Positions 53,783 to 63,057 of a stretch of DNA of 64,000 nucleotides are shown here, one piece after another (position 1 is the stretch's first letter; each line of letters begins with the position of its first letter). The position numbers were made by a program, and so were the translations under genes. The notes under the pieces are model-generated. The model ran no database searches, was not told the origin of the DNA, and saw only the letters and a list, made by a program, of their open reading frames with translations. Origin of the DNA: Ignavibacteria bacterium (GTDB lineage: Bacteria > Bacteroidota > Ignavibacteria > Kapaibacteriales > UBA4661); contig JAAFIV010000002.1 of the NCBI GenBank assembly GCA_013298775.1, positions 175,873 to 239,872 of the forward strand, written 5' to 3'.

Positions 53783-56700
53783 ATGCTGGAAAACATTCTC
53801 CGTTTTGCTCTTCGCCAACGCTACGTTGTGCTTGCAGTGGCGTTTCTCATGGCACTTGTTGGCGCGTGGGCGTGGACGATTTTGCCGATTGTCGCTTATC
53901 CCGACGTTGCCGACACGGAAGTTGCGATTATTACAAAATTCAATGGTCGTCCGGCGGAGGAAGTTGAGCAGCAAATCACGATTCCCGTTGAACGCGCTCT
54001 GAATGCTGTACCCCGCGTGGTTTCTCGTCGCTCGCGGACAATGTTTGGCTTGTCGGTTGTGCGATTGACCTTCCAAGAAGGCACGGATGATTATTTTGCG
54101 CGGCAGCAAGTGTTGGAAAAATTGAAAGAAGCGGAACTCCCCGAAGGCTCGGAAACAAGTCTGGGACCGCTTTCTACGCCAGTGGGCGAGATTTTACGCT
54201 ACGTGGTGGAATCCACAACAGGAACGCACTCAGCAAGCGAACTCCGCGAACTGCACGACTGGGTGATTACGCCAAAACTCCTGCAAGCAAGCGGTGTTGC
54301 GGACATTGTGAATTTTGGCGGCATCGTGAAGCAATTCAACGTCATCATCAATCCCACGCAACTTGAGCGATACCGCCTCACGATTCAGCAGCTTTCCGAT
54401 GCCATTCAAGCAAATAACGAAAGTACGGGCGGGAATATCATCCAATTTGGCGCGTCGCAGCTTGCCATTCGTAGCGTTGGGCGCATCACGCGGCGCGAGG
54501 ACATTGAGAAAATCGTGGTTTCCACGCAAAATGGCGTTCCAATTTTCGTGCGCGATGTTGCCAGCGTCGAGCTTGGTTCGCTCGCGCCGAGCGGCGTTCT
54601 GGGCTACACGGACAAACGCCGTCGCACAAGCGAAGACGACGTTATTGACGTGGATAACGGCGTGGAAGGCATAGTGCTGATGCGACGCGGCGAGATTCCA
54701 AGCGATGTGCTGGTGTCGGTGAAAGAAAAAATTGAGGAATTGAATAACGGCAAACTTCCAAAAGGCGTAAAAATTATCATCATGTACGACCGCAAAGACC
54801 TCGTAGATTCTACGCTGGAGACCGTTGCGCACACGTTGTTTGAAGGTGTTTCGATTGTGATGATTGTGCTGATTTTCTTTCTCGGCAACGTCCGCGCCGC
54901 TATTTCCGTTGCAATGACCATCCCGCTTTCGCTGCTTTTTGCCTTTATCGTGATGAATTTTACGGGCATTCCCGCAAATCTTTTGTCGCTCGGCGCAATA
55001 GATTTCGGCATCATCGTAGATTCTGCGGTGGTGATGGTGGAAGCAATCATGCGGCATCTGGGGCATACAAGCGAAGAGGAGCGGCGCAAAGGCGTGAAAA
55101 AGTTTATTTTCAATGCTGCAAGCGAGGTGCAACGCCAGATTGTGTTCGCCGTTATCATCATCATTTGCGCGTATTTGCCGCTTTTTACCTTGCAGCGCGT
55201 CGAGGGAAAACTCTTCTCGCCGATGGCGTACACGCTTTCCTACGCGATTGGCGGCTCGCTCTTGCTCGCGCTAACGATTGTTCCTGTACTGTGTTCGTTT
55301 TTGCTGGCGAAAAATTTTAGCGAATGGCACAATCCCATCGTTGCGGGCTTGCAAAAGCTCTATCGCCGCTCGGTGATGCTGTCGGTGCGCCGTCCGCTTC
55401 CCTTTGTTGGTGGCGCACTCGCGCTAATCGTTGGAGCAATATTGCTTGCAGGGCGCGTGGGAACGGAGTTTTTGCCAGAATTGGACGAAGGCGGTTTCAA
55501 CATTCGTTGCGTACTGCCCTCCGGCGTGGCACTCAGCGTAGCGCGAGAATATCCGAAAATTATCCGCGAAGAAATTGCCTCATTTGAAGAAGTAAAACTG
55601 CTTCTCTCCCAGCACGGACGCAACGACGACGGCACCGACCCTTTTGGTCCGAACCGCATAGAAACGCTTGTGCAGCTTACACCGTACTCGTCGTGGAAAT
55701 CGGGGAAAACCAAGCGCGAATTGCTGAAGGAAATCAAAAGCCGCTTAGAAGCTCGCTTGCCGGGCGCGATGTTCAGTTTTTCGCAGCCCATTTTGGACAA
55801 CGTAACCGAAGCCGTCACTGGCTCTGCTGCTGACTTGGCGGTGATTGTCGGCGGCGATGATATTCCCAAAATGCGCGGCGTGGCGGATAGCATTTTGACG
55901 ATTATTCGCGGCGTACAAGGCGCGTCGGAAAGCGGGATTGAGCAGGAAGGACCGCAAACGCAGCTTGTGGTGCAGATTGACCGCGAAGCCGCCGCACGGT
56001 ACGGCATCAATGTTCGTGATGTTGATGCAACGATTGAACTCGCCATTGCGGGCAAGCAAATAACGCAGTTGTATGAGGGAGAACGCCGTTTTGGTGTGGC
56101 TCTGCGCTACACGCAGCAAGAACGCTCCACGCCCGAAAGCATAGCAAATATGCTGATTCTGACCGAGTCGGGCTTGAAAATTCCGATGAACCAAGTAGCA
56201 AACGTGCAGCTTTTGGACGGGCAAACAATTATTGCGCGGCAAGATGGGCGGCGGCAAATGATTGTTCGTACCAACATCCGCGAGCGCGACCAAGGCTCGT
56301 ATGTTGCAGAAGCACAGAAAAACCTCGCACTGGCGCAAGCGGACAAGCGTTTGGTGCTGCCCGAAAAATACACGATTGATTGGGGCGGACAATTTGAAAA
56401 TCTCACCCGCGCAAAAAACCGCCTTGTGGTGGTGATTCCAATTACGCTCATTATCATCTTTTTCGTGCTGTATCTGCTTTTCGACAACAGCCCAAAATAC
56501 GCGGGAATTGTGATGATGAACGTCCCGTTTGCGCTTGTTGGCGGCATTACTGCGCTGTGGCTTCGGCACATCAATATCAGCGTTTCGTCGGGCGTGGGCT
56601 TTGTGTCGCTTTTTGGCGTGGCGGTGATGTCGGGCGTGTTGCTGATTAGCTACATCAATTCGCTTCGTTTTGAAAAAATGATGTGCTTGCGCCGAGCCGT

Positions 56701-56965
56701 GATAGAAGGCGCAGTGACGCAGTTTCGCCCAATTATGATGATGATGTCCGTCGCGCTCATTGGGCTGATTCCCGCCGCACTCGCAACGGGCATTGGCTCG
56801 GACGTGCAGCGTCCCCTCGCAACCGTGATTGTAGGCGGCTTGATTTCCGCACTCATTCTGACCTTGCTTGTGATGCCTGTGATGTATTACCTCATCGAAG
56901 CTCGCAGCGTCCGCAAGCGGCAGCAGCTTCTCCGCAAGCAAGTATCGGGCGTTCAGGCTGATTGA
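53783..56965 (+). CDS. heavy-metal RND efflux pump (CusA/CzcA class)
   Basis: This 1060-residue trimeric proton-driven pump has twelve helices and two large periplasmic loops. The N-terminus has ILPIVAYPDVADTEVAIITK typical of the HME-RND branch. Transmembrane helix 4 reads LGAIDFGIIVDSAVVMVEAI, containing the Asp-Asp-Glu proton-relay pattern that separates heavy-metal pumps from drug pumps. Metal preference (Cu/Ag against Zn/Co/Ni) cannot be told with certainty. The longer frame from 53666 runs through a palindromic repeat and is rejected in favour of MLENILRFALRQRY at 53783. The outer-membrane factor and adaptor genes precede it and a PII-like gene follows 54 bases on. Confidence 0.9.
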   Translation: MLENILRFALRQRYVVLAVAFLMALVGAWAWTILPIVAYPDVADTEVAIITKFNGRPAEEVEQQITIPVERALNAVPRVVSRRSRTMFGLSVVRLTFQEGTDDYFARQQVLEKLKEAELPEGSETSLGPLSTPVGEILRYVVESTTGTHSASELRELHDWVITPKLLQASGVADIVNFGGIVKQFNVIINPTQLERYRLTIQQLSDAIQANNESTGGNIIQFGASQLAIRSVGRITRREDIEKIVVSTQNGVPIFVRDVASVELGSLAPSGVLGYTDKRRRTSEDDVIDVDNGVEGIVLMRRGEIPSDVLVSVKEKIEELNNGKLPKGVKIIIMYDRKDLVDSTLETVAHTLFEGVSIVMIVLIFFLGNVRAAISVAMTIPLSLLFAFIVMNFTGIPANLLSLGAIDFGIIVDSAVVMVEAIMRHLGHTSEEERRKGVKKFIFNAASEVQRQIVFAVIIIICAYLPLFTLQRVEGKLFSPMAYTLSYAIGGSLLLALTIVPVLCSFLLAKNFSEWHNPIVAGLQKLYRRSVMLSVRRPLPFVGGALALIVGAILLAGRVGTEFLPELDEGGFNIRCVLPSGVALSVAREYPKIIREEIASFEEVKLLLSQHGRNDDGTDPFGPNRIETLVQLTPYSSWKSGKTKRELLKEIKSRLEARLPGAMFSFSQPILDNVTEAVTGSAADLAVIVGGDDIPKMRGVADSILTIIRGVQGASESGIEQEGPQTQLVVQIDREAAARYGINVRDVDATIELAIAGKQITQLYEGERRFGVALRYTQQERSTPESIANMLILTESGLKIPMNQVANVQLLDGQTIIARQDGRRQMIVRTNIRERDQGSYVAEAQKNLALAQADKRLVLPEKYTIDWGGQFENLTRAKNRLVVVIPITLIIIFFVLYLLFDNSPKYAGIVMMNVPFALVGGITALWLRHINISVSSGVGFVSLFGVAVMSGVLLISYINSLRFEKMMCLRRAVIEGAVTQFRPIMMMMSVALIGLIPAALATGIGSDVQRPLATVIVGGLISALILTLLVMPVMYYLIEARSVRKRQQLLRKQVSGVQAD

Positions 56966-57019
56966 GTTCCCCAATATCCTTATCCATTTCACATCCTTGT
57001 TTTTATGCGCCTTCACCCA

Positions 57020-57304
57020 ATGAAAAATATCGTCATCATTGCAGAACTATCTCTGCAAGCGAGTATTCTTGCGACGTTGGAAGACCTTGATGTTCATCAT
57101 TTCACGATGTTTGAAGTTCTGGGCAAAGGCGAACACACCTCGCCCGAAACGCTGTACAGCAAGAATATCCGCATAGAATCTATCGTTTCAGCGCATTTAA
57201 TGGATGACATTTTAGAGCGTTTTCAAGCAGAGCATTTTGGGAATAAAGCAATTATTGTTTTCGTTCAGGAAGCAGAAGTGGTGCGGCATCAGAAGTTTTT
57301 GTAA
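57020..57304 (+). CDS. PII-like protein associated with metal RND pump
   Basis: This 94-residue ferredoxin-like protein starts MKNIVIIAELSLQASILATL. It contains a FEVLGKGEHTSPETLYSKNI stretch in the T-loop region and ends IIVFVQEAEVVRHQKFL. The size and fold resemble the PII/CutA superfamily, and the 'new group' PII proteins (PII-NG) are known to lie next to Cus/Czc-type RND genes. It lacks the uridylylation Tyr region of GlnB in recognisable form. It could sense metal or a nucleotide and tune the pump. Met at 57020 is preferred to 57005. Position directly after the pump gene supports co-transcription. Confidence 0.7.
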   Translation: MKNIVIIAELSLQASILATLEDLDVHHFTMFEVLGKGEHTSPETLYSKNIRIESIVSAHLMDDILERFQAEHFGNKAIIVFVQEAEVVRHQKFL

Positions 57305-57437
57305 GAAGATTTCTTTGCGAACAATTGCTCATTTTCTTTGGAAACTATCGCTGTTTTGCGGTAATTGTTCTCTCAAGTATTTCTCTCAAGTATTTTTCTC
57401 AATTACCTCTCCTCCAATCTGTTTTCCCTTGCAAACA

Positions 57438-58031
57438 ATGGCAACCGAACTTTTTACCTTTCTCGCCCGATACATGACGCTCACCGACGAGGAAAAGCGC
57501 GTCATTATTGACCTCGACATTTTTCACTCGTTCAAAAAAGGAACGATTCTTTTGCACGAAGGCGAATGCTCGGAAGCAAGCTATTTCGTCATGAAAGGTT
57601 GTATTCGGTGCTATTACATGATTGACGGCGAAGAAAAAACCACCGCGTTTTATACCGAATCAGAATCACACTCGCCACAATGTGTCATTACAAAAGAACC
57701 CTCAAAGTACGTTGTTTCCTGCGTTGAAGACTCTATCCTTACTGTTACAACCGCTTCGATGGAGCAAGAAAGTTTCGAGAAATTCCCCCGCTTCCAAACG
57801 CTCTGCCGCTTGCTTTCTGAAGACCTTCTTGTGAAAAACCAAGCCACATTGGATGATTTCAAGATTTCCAGCCCTGAAGCACGCTATCTCAATCTCCTGC
57901 GCTCCCGTCCTGATTTAGTGCAGCGCGTCCCGCAACACCAGCTTGCAAGCTATCTTGGCATTACGCCGCAATCTCTCAGCCGCATTCGCAAACGAATTAT
58001 GGATGAAGAAAAATCTGCCGTGAAAGCGTAA
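57438..58031 (+). CDS. Crp/Fnr-family transcriptional regulator
   Basis: This 197-residue protein has an N-terminal cyclic-nucleotide-binding beta barrel (about 25-110, FKKGTILLHEGECSEASYFV, then MKGCIRCYYM) and a C-terminal helix-turn-helix (166-186, PQHQLASYLGITPQSLSRIR). It lacks the Cys clusters of Fnr proper. This branch is common in Bacteroidota, where effectors are mostly unknown. Met at 57438 removes an implausible leader that overlaps the PII-like gene. It may control the genes that follow, since a promoter-like sequence lies in the 109-base gap downstream. Confidence 0.85.
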   Translation: MATELFTFLARYMTLTDEEKRVIIDLDIFHSFKKGTILLHEGECSEASYFVMKGCIRCYYMIDGEEKTTAFYTESESHSPQCVITKEPSKYVVSCVEDSILTVTTASMEQESFEKFPRFQTLCRLLSEDLLVKNQATLDDFKISSPEARYLNLLRSRPDLVQRVPQHQLASYLGITPQSLSRIRKRIMDEEKSAVKA

Positions 58032-58066
58032 ATTTTGTCCTGCATTTCTTAACAAAAGGTAACGTT

Positions 58067-58093
58067 TTTGTGGAGTTGTTCGCCGTAACTTTG
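58067..58093 (+). promoter_or_regulatory. candidate Bacteroidota promoter
   Basis: TAACTTTG at 58086-58093 fits the TAnnTTTG -7 consensus. A TTTG at 58067-58070 could be the -33 element, although the 15-base spacing is shorter than usual. It lies 47 bases before the next start codon. Confidence 0.35.
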
Positions 58094-58140
58094 CAGAAAA
58101 ATTAACGATATTTTTCGCAATAAAACATCGGAGAACCCGC

Positions 58141-58527
58141 ATGAATACTATCCAAATGGATATTGTCAGAATTCACCTTTCCGCGCTATGGATTGCGCTG
58201 ATGCTCACGAATCTTTTCGGCGACGTGCTACGCCTGATGAGCGGCGACGTTGCCCGCATGGGTGAAACGCAGAACTTTACGCAAATGAGCTGGCTTTTTG
58301 TTGCTATCCTTATGTCCATTCAAATTTTTATGGTGTACCTTTCTCTTGTGCTGAACCAGCCCGTGTGCCGTTGGACGAACATTATCATTGCGGGATTGTT
58401 TTTCGTAATGACTATTTCAAGTATTCACACCTATCCCTCAATGTATGATAAATACTTGCTTGGCGTGGGATTGGTGTTTAATCTATTGACTGTTTGGACC
58501 GCATGGAATTGGAAAGGACAAGCATAA
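58141..58527 (+). CDS. DUF6326-like four-helix membrane protein
   Basis: This 128-residue integral membrane protein has four hydrophobic helices (about 12-30, 45-68, 76-94 and 103-124). The pattern resembles small DUF6326-type proteins: short loops, a conserved LFGDVLRLMSGD between helices 1 and 2, and a C-terminal NLLTVWTAWNW. Function is unknown in the family. The stop overlaps the start of the downstream oxidoreductase gene by one base (TAATG), so the two are translationally coupled and probably act together. The candidate promoter upstream would drive both. Confidence 0.65.
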   Translation: MNTIQMDIVRIHLSALWIALMLTNLFGDVLRLMSGDVARMGETQNFTQMSWLFVAILMSIQIFMVYLSLVLNQPVCRWTNIIIAGLFFVMTISSIHTYPSMYDKYLLGVGLVFNLLTVWTAWNWKGQA

Positions 58528-59471
58528 TGAACATCATATCAAACACCATGAAAGCCTTTATCTACACCGAATACGGCGCACCAGATGTGCTGCGCCTCGC
58601 CGACGTTTCTAAGCCAATTCCCCAAGCAAACGAACTCCTTGTAAAAGTCCACGCATCCAGTGTTTCTGGGGGTTCTATTTGGATTCGGAGAGGAAAAGTA
58701 CCTGGAGCCGCAATCTTTACATTCCTCATTCGCTTATTGTTTGGCATCACCAAGCCGCGCAATCCTGTTTTGGGCTATGAGTTTTCGGGAATTGTGGAAG
58801 AAGTTGGTGCAAATGTCAAAGCATGGAAAAAAGGCGATGCTGTCTATGGCACAACAACAGGCTTGAAGCAAGGTGCTTACGCGGAATATGTCTGCATTCC
58901 CGAAACGTCGAAATTACATGTTATCGCCCCAAAGCCGCACAGTATCAGCTTTGAAGCCGCCGCCGCCTTACCTGTTGGTGCAATGACGGCGTTGCAGTTG
59001 CTCCAAAAAATGAATATTACACAGGGTCAGAAGGTGCTTATTTACGGGGCTTCGGGCAGTGTTGGGACGTTTGCGGTGCAGATTGCGCGGGCGTTGGGCG
59101 CGAGCGTTACGGGTGTGTGCAGCACAGGGAATGTAGATTTGGTGCGCTCTCTCGGCGCAGACACCGTTTTGGATTACACAACTCAAGACCTCGCACAATG
59201 CACCGAGAAATTTGATAGTATTTTTGATGCCGTTGGAAAGCTCGACACTGCAACAAGAAAGCGGCTTTTACGTCAAAATGGACAGTTCCGTTCTACGACA
59301 TCGCCAACATCGGAAAAACGCGAATACCTTGAAACGCTGCACAGCATGATTGTCGAAGGAAACCTGAAACCCGTCATTGACAAGGTGTATCCGTTTGAGA
59401 AGCTCGTAGAGGCTCATAGATACGTGGATTTGGGACATAAGAAAGGAAATGTTGTTATCAATCATTCATAA
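58527..59471 (+). CDS. zinc-independent MDR oxidoreductase (quinone-reductase type)
   Basis: This 314-residue medium-chain dehydrogenase/reductase is of the NADPH:quinone reductase branch. The GroES-like N-terminal half starts MKAFIYTEYGAPDVLRLADV. The nucleotide-binding Rossmann motif GASGSVG lies at 174-180, followed by GVCSTGNVDLVRSLGADTVL. The zinc-ligand Cys/His set of alcohol dehydrogenases is absent. It probably reduces enones or quinones in the cytoplasm. The start overlaps the DUF6326-like stop by one base; an alternative Met is at 58548. It is part of a three-gene run ending at 59894. Confidence 0.87.
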   Translation: MNIISNTMKAFIYTEYGAPDVLRLADVSKPIPQANELLVKVHASSVSGGSIWIRRGKVPGAAIFTFLIRLLFGITKPRNPVLGYEFSGIVEEVGANVKAWKKGDAVYGTTTGLKQGAYAEYVCIPETSKLHVIAPKPHSISFEAAAALPVGAMTALQLLQKMNITQGQKVLIYGASGSVGTFAVQIARALGASVTGVCSTGNVDLVRSLGADTVLDYTTQDLAQCTEKFDSIFDAVGKLDTATRKRLLRQNGQFRSTTSPTSEKREYLETLHSMIVEGNLKPVIDKVYPFEKLVEAHRYVDLGHKKGNVVINHS

Positions 59472-59477
59472 ACGCTT

Positions 59478-59894
59478 ATGGAAAAATCTCCCTCAAACCT
59501 CGCACAAATACTCACATCCCAGCCGCGAAACGTTTTTTTGCTGGATGGCTTGGGCGCAATGCTTTCGGCACTCTTGCTCGTAGTGCTGATAGCACCATTT
59601 GAAGCCGTGTTTGGGATGCCGCCCGACATTGCGTATAAACTTTCCTACCCCGCATTTGGCTTTGCAGCGTATTCGCTGGGCTGTTTTGCTTTTAATCCAC
59701 AAAACTGGAAGCCATTTATGCGAGCGATTGCGCTGGCGAATTTTCTCTATTGCTGTCTCACATTCGCGCTCGTTGTGCTTGATTTCACCGTGCTTACAAA
59801 GCTCGGCGTGGCGTATTTTCTGGGAGAAATTGTGATTGTTTTTGGCGTGATTGGCATTGAACTTTTAACCGTTCGGCAGCACAGCGCGAGATAA
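59478..59894 (+). CDS. hypothetical four-helix membrane protein
   Basis: This 138-residue protein was not recognised. It has four hydrophobic helices (about 25-45, 55-70, 84-105 and 112-132) and a short polar N-terminus. Its size and topology resemble the small protein two genes upstream, without clear sequence similarity. It starts six bases after the oxidoreductase stop, so co-transcription is very likely. A terminator follows. It may be a membrane partner of the oxidoreductase. Confidence 0.55.
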   Translation: MEKSPSNLAQILTSQPRNVFLLDGLGAMLSALLLVVLIAPFEAVFGMPPDIAYKLSYPAFGFAAYSLGCFAFNPQNWKPFMRAIALANFLYCCLTFALVVLDFTVLTKLGVAYFLGEIVIVFGVIGIELLTVRQHSAR

Positions 59895-59914
59895 TCTCCG
59901 ACCCGTTGCACAAA

Positions 59915-59955
59915 AAAGCCCTGAAGGCAAGGATATATCTTGCATTCAGGGCTTT
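59915..59955 (+). terminator. repeat-type terminator, left of the DUF1016 gene
   Basis: AAAGCCCTGAA and TTCAGGGCTTT form an 11-bp stem, with GCAAG/CTTGC pairing inside the loop. A near-identical copy of the whole region lies at 61204-61244 on the other side of the DUF1016 gene, in the same orientation. Confidence 0.85.
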
Positions 59956-60079
59956 CGCTTTTTAAGGACAGTTTGCAAAAATACTTTTCAGACGAGATAG
60001 AACCTTTTTTTGCAAGAAAACCACTTTTCTTTAGATTGCGCTCTCATCCAAACTTCCTTTTTATCAAGACAAAAATACT

Positions 60080-61069
60080 ATGGAATTCCAAGAACAGCTT
60101 CTTGTCAGCATCAAATCTATCGTTCACGAAGCTCGCACAAGAGTGTACAAGCAAACCAATACGATTCTGCTGCAGATGTATTGGGATATTGGTCGCTTGA
60201 TTATCGAAGACGAGCAAGGTGGCGCAAAACGGGCAGAATACGGCAAAGCGGTCCTCAAACATCTGGCGGAGGAATTGACGCGAGAGTTTGGAAAAGGTTT
60301 TGAATATACCAACCTAACGAATATGCGTAATTTTTATCGCGCTTTTCCAAAATTTGACGCAGTGCGTCAAGAATTGAGTTGGACACACTACCGCATCCTT
60401 TCTCGCGTCGAGAAAGAAGCGACACGGCAAGCATATATGCGGGAGTGTGCGCAAAGCGGCTGGAATACGCGCATTCTCCAGCGCAATATTGACAGCAACT
60501 ATCTTGGGCGTTTGCTCAAGGTACCCGAAAGCGCGTCCGAAACGCCCAATCCGAAGGAGTTTATCAAAGACCCGTATATTTTTGAATTTCTGGGTTTACC
60601 GCATCACGACTTTAGCGAGAACAACCTCGAAGCGGCATTGATACAGAACTTACAAACATTTCTCATGGAACTTGGCAAGGGCTATGCTTTCGTTGCACGG
60701 CAACAGCGCATCAGTACGGAGACCTCCGACTTTTTTATTGACCTCGTTTTTTACAATTATATCCTGAAATGCTTTGTTCTCATTGACCTCAAAACAGATA
60801 AACTTAGCCATCAAGACATTGGGCAAATGGATATGTACGTGCGCTTGTACAACGACATCAAAAAAGCTGATGACGACAACCCCACTATCGGCATCATCCT
60901 TTGCACTGACAGCGATGAAACCATTGTCAAATACTCGGTGTTAGCAGAAAATGAGCGTCTTTTCGCAGGAAAATATCGCCTCTATCTACCGTCGGAAGAA
61001 GAACTCAAGCATCTTATCGCGGAGCAACAAACAGTGTTTCAGTTGAAGCAAAAGAACAAAAAAGAGTAA
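60080..61069 (+). CDS. DUF1016 (YhcG-type) PD-(D/E)XK nuclease
   Basis: This 329-residue protein has a helical DUF1016 N-terminal half (with ILLQMYWDIGRLIIEDEQGG and the LSWTHYRILSRV motif). The C-terminal PD-(D/E)XK nuclease domain holds TSDFFIDLVFYNYILKCFVL followed by IDLKTDKLSHQDIGQMDMYV, that is Asp...Asp-x-Lys, the family's active site. YhcG-type proteins are found alone or in restriction and defence neighbourhoods, and their substrates are not known. It stands alone here between two copies of one terminator, which suggests it moved as a cassette. No ribosome-binding site is obvious. Confidence 0.88.
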   Translation: MEFQEQLLVSIKSIVHEARTRVYKQTNTILLQMYWDIGRLIIEDEQGGAKRAEYGKAVLKHLAEELTREFGKGFEYTNLTNMRNFYRAFPKFDAVRQELSWTHYRILSRVEKEATRQAYMRECAQSGWNTRILQRNIDSNYLGRLLKVPESASETPNPKEFIKDPYIFEFLGLPHHDFSENNLEAALIQNLQTFLMELGKGYAFVARQQRISTETSDFFIDLVFYNYILKCFVLIDLKTDKLSHQDIGQMDMYVRLYNDIKKADDDNPTIGIILCTDSDETIVKYSVLAENERLFAGKYRLYLPSEEELKHLIAEQQTVFQLKQKNKKE

Positions 61070-61203
61070 TACCGTTTTTACTGTATTTTGAATACTTTGA
61101 TTTTAGCAAGGCAGCATGCTGCCTTGTTTCGGAGAATTGAAACTTATTCATTTTACAATCGAAACGGTATAATTGTAGGCTCCTATACGCACCTTTGCAC
61201 AAA

Positions 61204-61244
61204 AAAGCCCTGAAGTCAAGAATATATCTTGCATTCAGGGCTTT
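61204..61244 (+). terminator. repeat-type terminator, right of the DUF1016 gene
   Basis: The same hairpin as at 59915-59955: AAAGCCCTGAA, the shared AATATATCTTGC, then TTCAGGGCTTT. Including flanking bases (GCACAAAAAAGCCCTGAAG), the match exceeds 45 bases with few differences. The 61070-61340 gap otherwise contains no gene. Confidence 0.85.
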
Positions 61245-61340
61245 CATATTTATAGCGCGGTTTGAGAAAAAATACCTTCAAGGCTAGGTATAATCAGCAT
61301 TACATGGCAAAAAAAGAATCCTTTCGATACATTTCACACC

Positions 61341-62324
61341 TTAACTAAGCGGCGCAACAACCTTCGCGCTAGGTTTCATCAAGGCTCTGCGCACCCATGC
61401 ACCGCGCTCGTGCGCCATATTGCGGACTGCGATGCGTTCTTTGTTGCACGGTCCATCGCCATTGATAACGCGCACAAATTCTGCCCAATCTGGCTCGGTG
61501 TAGTCCCACTTCCCTGCTTCATTTTTGCGGAGTTTTTCATCGGGAACGGTCAAGCCAAGCTCCCAGATTTTTGGAATGTACATGGTCAAAAATTGTTGAC
61601 GCATATCGTCATTGCTCGCCATTTTGACTTTCCATTTCATAAGTTTTTCGGTATGTACCGACATTTTATCTGGCGGTCCGAAAAAGTGCATCATCGGAAT
61701 CCACCAGCGATTAAGAGCTTCTTGGAGCATTTCTCGCTGTTTGGCAGTGCCTGTGGCAAGCGTTACGGCGTTTTCGTAGCCATATTTCAAATGAAACGAT
61801 TCTTCTTGGCAAATGCGCTCTAACGCGCGGCAATACGGACCATAGCTGCCTTTGGAGTTTGCAACTTGGTTGATAATCGCACCCGCATCCACGAGCCACG
61901 CAATGACGGCAGAATCAGCCCACGTGAGTGCGGGGTAATTGAAAATGTTCGAGTATTTTGATTTTCCGCTAATGAGGTCGTTGAGCATTTCTTCACGCGG
62001 TTTGCCCAGCGTTTCTGCGGCATTGTAGAGAAGCTGTGCGTGTCCTACTTCGTCTTGTACCTTCGCCAAAAGCGCGAGTTTGCGGCGGAATCCAGGTGCG
62101 CGTGTAATCCACGTTCCTTCGGGCAAAGCACCAATAATTTCCGAATGCGCGTGCTGCTCAATCATGCGCACAAGCTGGCGACGATACTCGCGCGGCATCC
62201 AGTCGTGCGGTTCAATTTTTTCACCACGTTCTATTTTTGCCTCAAATTCCGCGAGTTTGTGCGGGTCTTCTTGAAATGGCGCGTCGTTTTTAGGCGCGTC
62301 GCCGATATATGCGTTTCCGTACAT
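61341..62324 (-). CDS. paaA: 1,2-phenylacetyl-CoA epoxidase catalytic subunit
   Basis: This 327-residue di-iron oxygenase subunit of the PaaABC(D)E complex epoxidises the ring of phenylacetyl-CoA. Iron ligands are visible in the four-helix bundle: E62 in [13 protein letters not shown]92 and H95 in VQDEVGHAQ, and E175 and H178 in [11 protein letters not shown]. The segment [20 protein letters not shown] is typical of PaaA. The complex needs PaaC as structural partner and PaaE as reductase, but none of paaB-E is present on either side, so they must be elsewhere or missing. It is monocistronic here. Confidence 0.92.
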   Translation of the reverse strand: MYGNAYIGDAPKNDAPFQEDPHKLAEFEAKIERGEKIEPHDWMPREYRRQLVRMIEQHAHSEIIGALPEGTWITRAPGFRRKLALLAKVQDEVGHAQLLYNAAETLGKPREEMLNDLISGKSKYSNIFNYPALTWADSAVIAWLVDAGAIINQVANSKGSYGPYCRALERICQEESFHLKYGYENAVTLATGTAKQREMLQEALNRWWIPMMHFFGPPDKMSVHTEKLMKWKVKMASNDDMRQQFLTMYIPKIWELGLTVPDEKLRKNEAGKWDYTEPDWAEFVRVINGDGPCNKERIAVRNMAHERGAWVRRALMKPSAKVVAPLS

Positions 62325-62565
62325 GGCTTTGAAAAAATAGGTTCAAAAAATTATGTCCTTAAAAACTAAACACAAATGTACGGAAAAAAGTTCAGAGTTC
62401 ATGCGTGGTGCGTGAAATATTTCGCTCTAAGCGAAACGAACAAAAATGAAACGGGAATGTGACTTTTTATTTCATTCTGCCTCTTCCCTCTTGAGATGCG
62501 CGATGCAACCTTTGTTTTGCGCAATACCTACACATACTCTTTTTCACTCTTTCTGGAGTTTACAG

Positions 62566-63054
62566 ATGAAAAAATATTTGAAATTTTTCGCAACATTACT
62601 TTCAAGCATTGTCATTGGAGCAAGTATTTGTGGGGGTTGTATGCAGCCGCCAAACAATTCAGAAGTCCGCAACCAACAACAAGATTCTATTCAGCGTGTA
62701 CTTTCTTTAGATACACCGCACATTCTCAAAATGCGCGAAAGCGTTCTCTTTGCTGACGCGCAGCTTATGCGGTGCGTTGTTGATTCCGTGTCGGACGATT
62801 CGCGTTGTCCTGCGGGTTTTAACTGTGTTTGGGAAGGAAATGCTGTGTTGCATCTTCGCTTAGATACAATAAGCAATGGAACACCGCAATATTTCCCAGT
62901 AAAACTCAATCTCCGCACAAACGTCGGGACAGGGAATATTGCGACACGTGGGCGATATTCGGTGGAATTCAAAGAACTAACGCCAGAGACAAAATCGGGT
63001 GTGCAAATTCAGCAATCAGAATACCGCGCAACCTTGATTTTCCGACGCAAGTAA
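62566..63054 (+). CDS. lipoprotein of unknown function
   Basis: This 162-residue protein has a lipoprotein-like signal (MKKYLKFFATLLSSIVIGAS, then ICGGC). A GGAG sequence 12 bases upstream of the ATG fits a ribosome-binding site, which is unusual in this window and supports the start at 62566 rather than an upstream Met. The mature part contains SVSDDSRCPAGFNCVWEGNA, a Cys-rich motif seen in small exported domains, and otherwise beta-rich sequence. Two further cysteines could form a disulphide. It is anchored at the periplasmic face or outer membrane; no enzyme motif was seen. Confidence 0.7.
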   Translation: MKKYLKFFATLLSSIVIGASICGGCMQPPNNSEVRNQQQDSIQRVLSLDTPHILKMRESVLFADAQLMRCVVDSVSDDSRCPAGFNCVWEGNAVLHLRLDTISNGTPQYFPVKLNLRTNVGTGNIATRGRYSVEFKELTPETKSGVQIQQSEYRATLIFRRK

Positions 63055-63057
63055 ACC

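Noticed and set aside
54230..57016. Long reverse-strand ORFs (300 and 423 codons) across the RND pump gene
   Set aside because: They are antisense to a clearly conserved pump, are rich in His/Asn/Gln/Lys as expected for shadows, and show no domain features.
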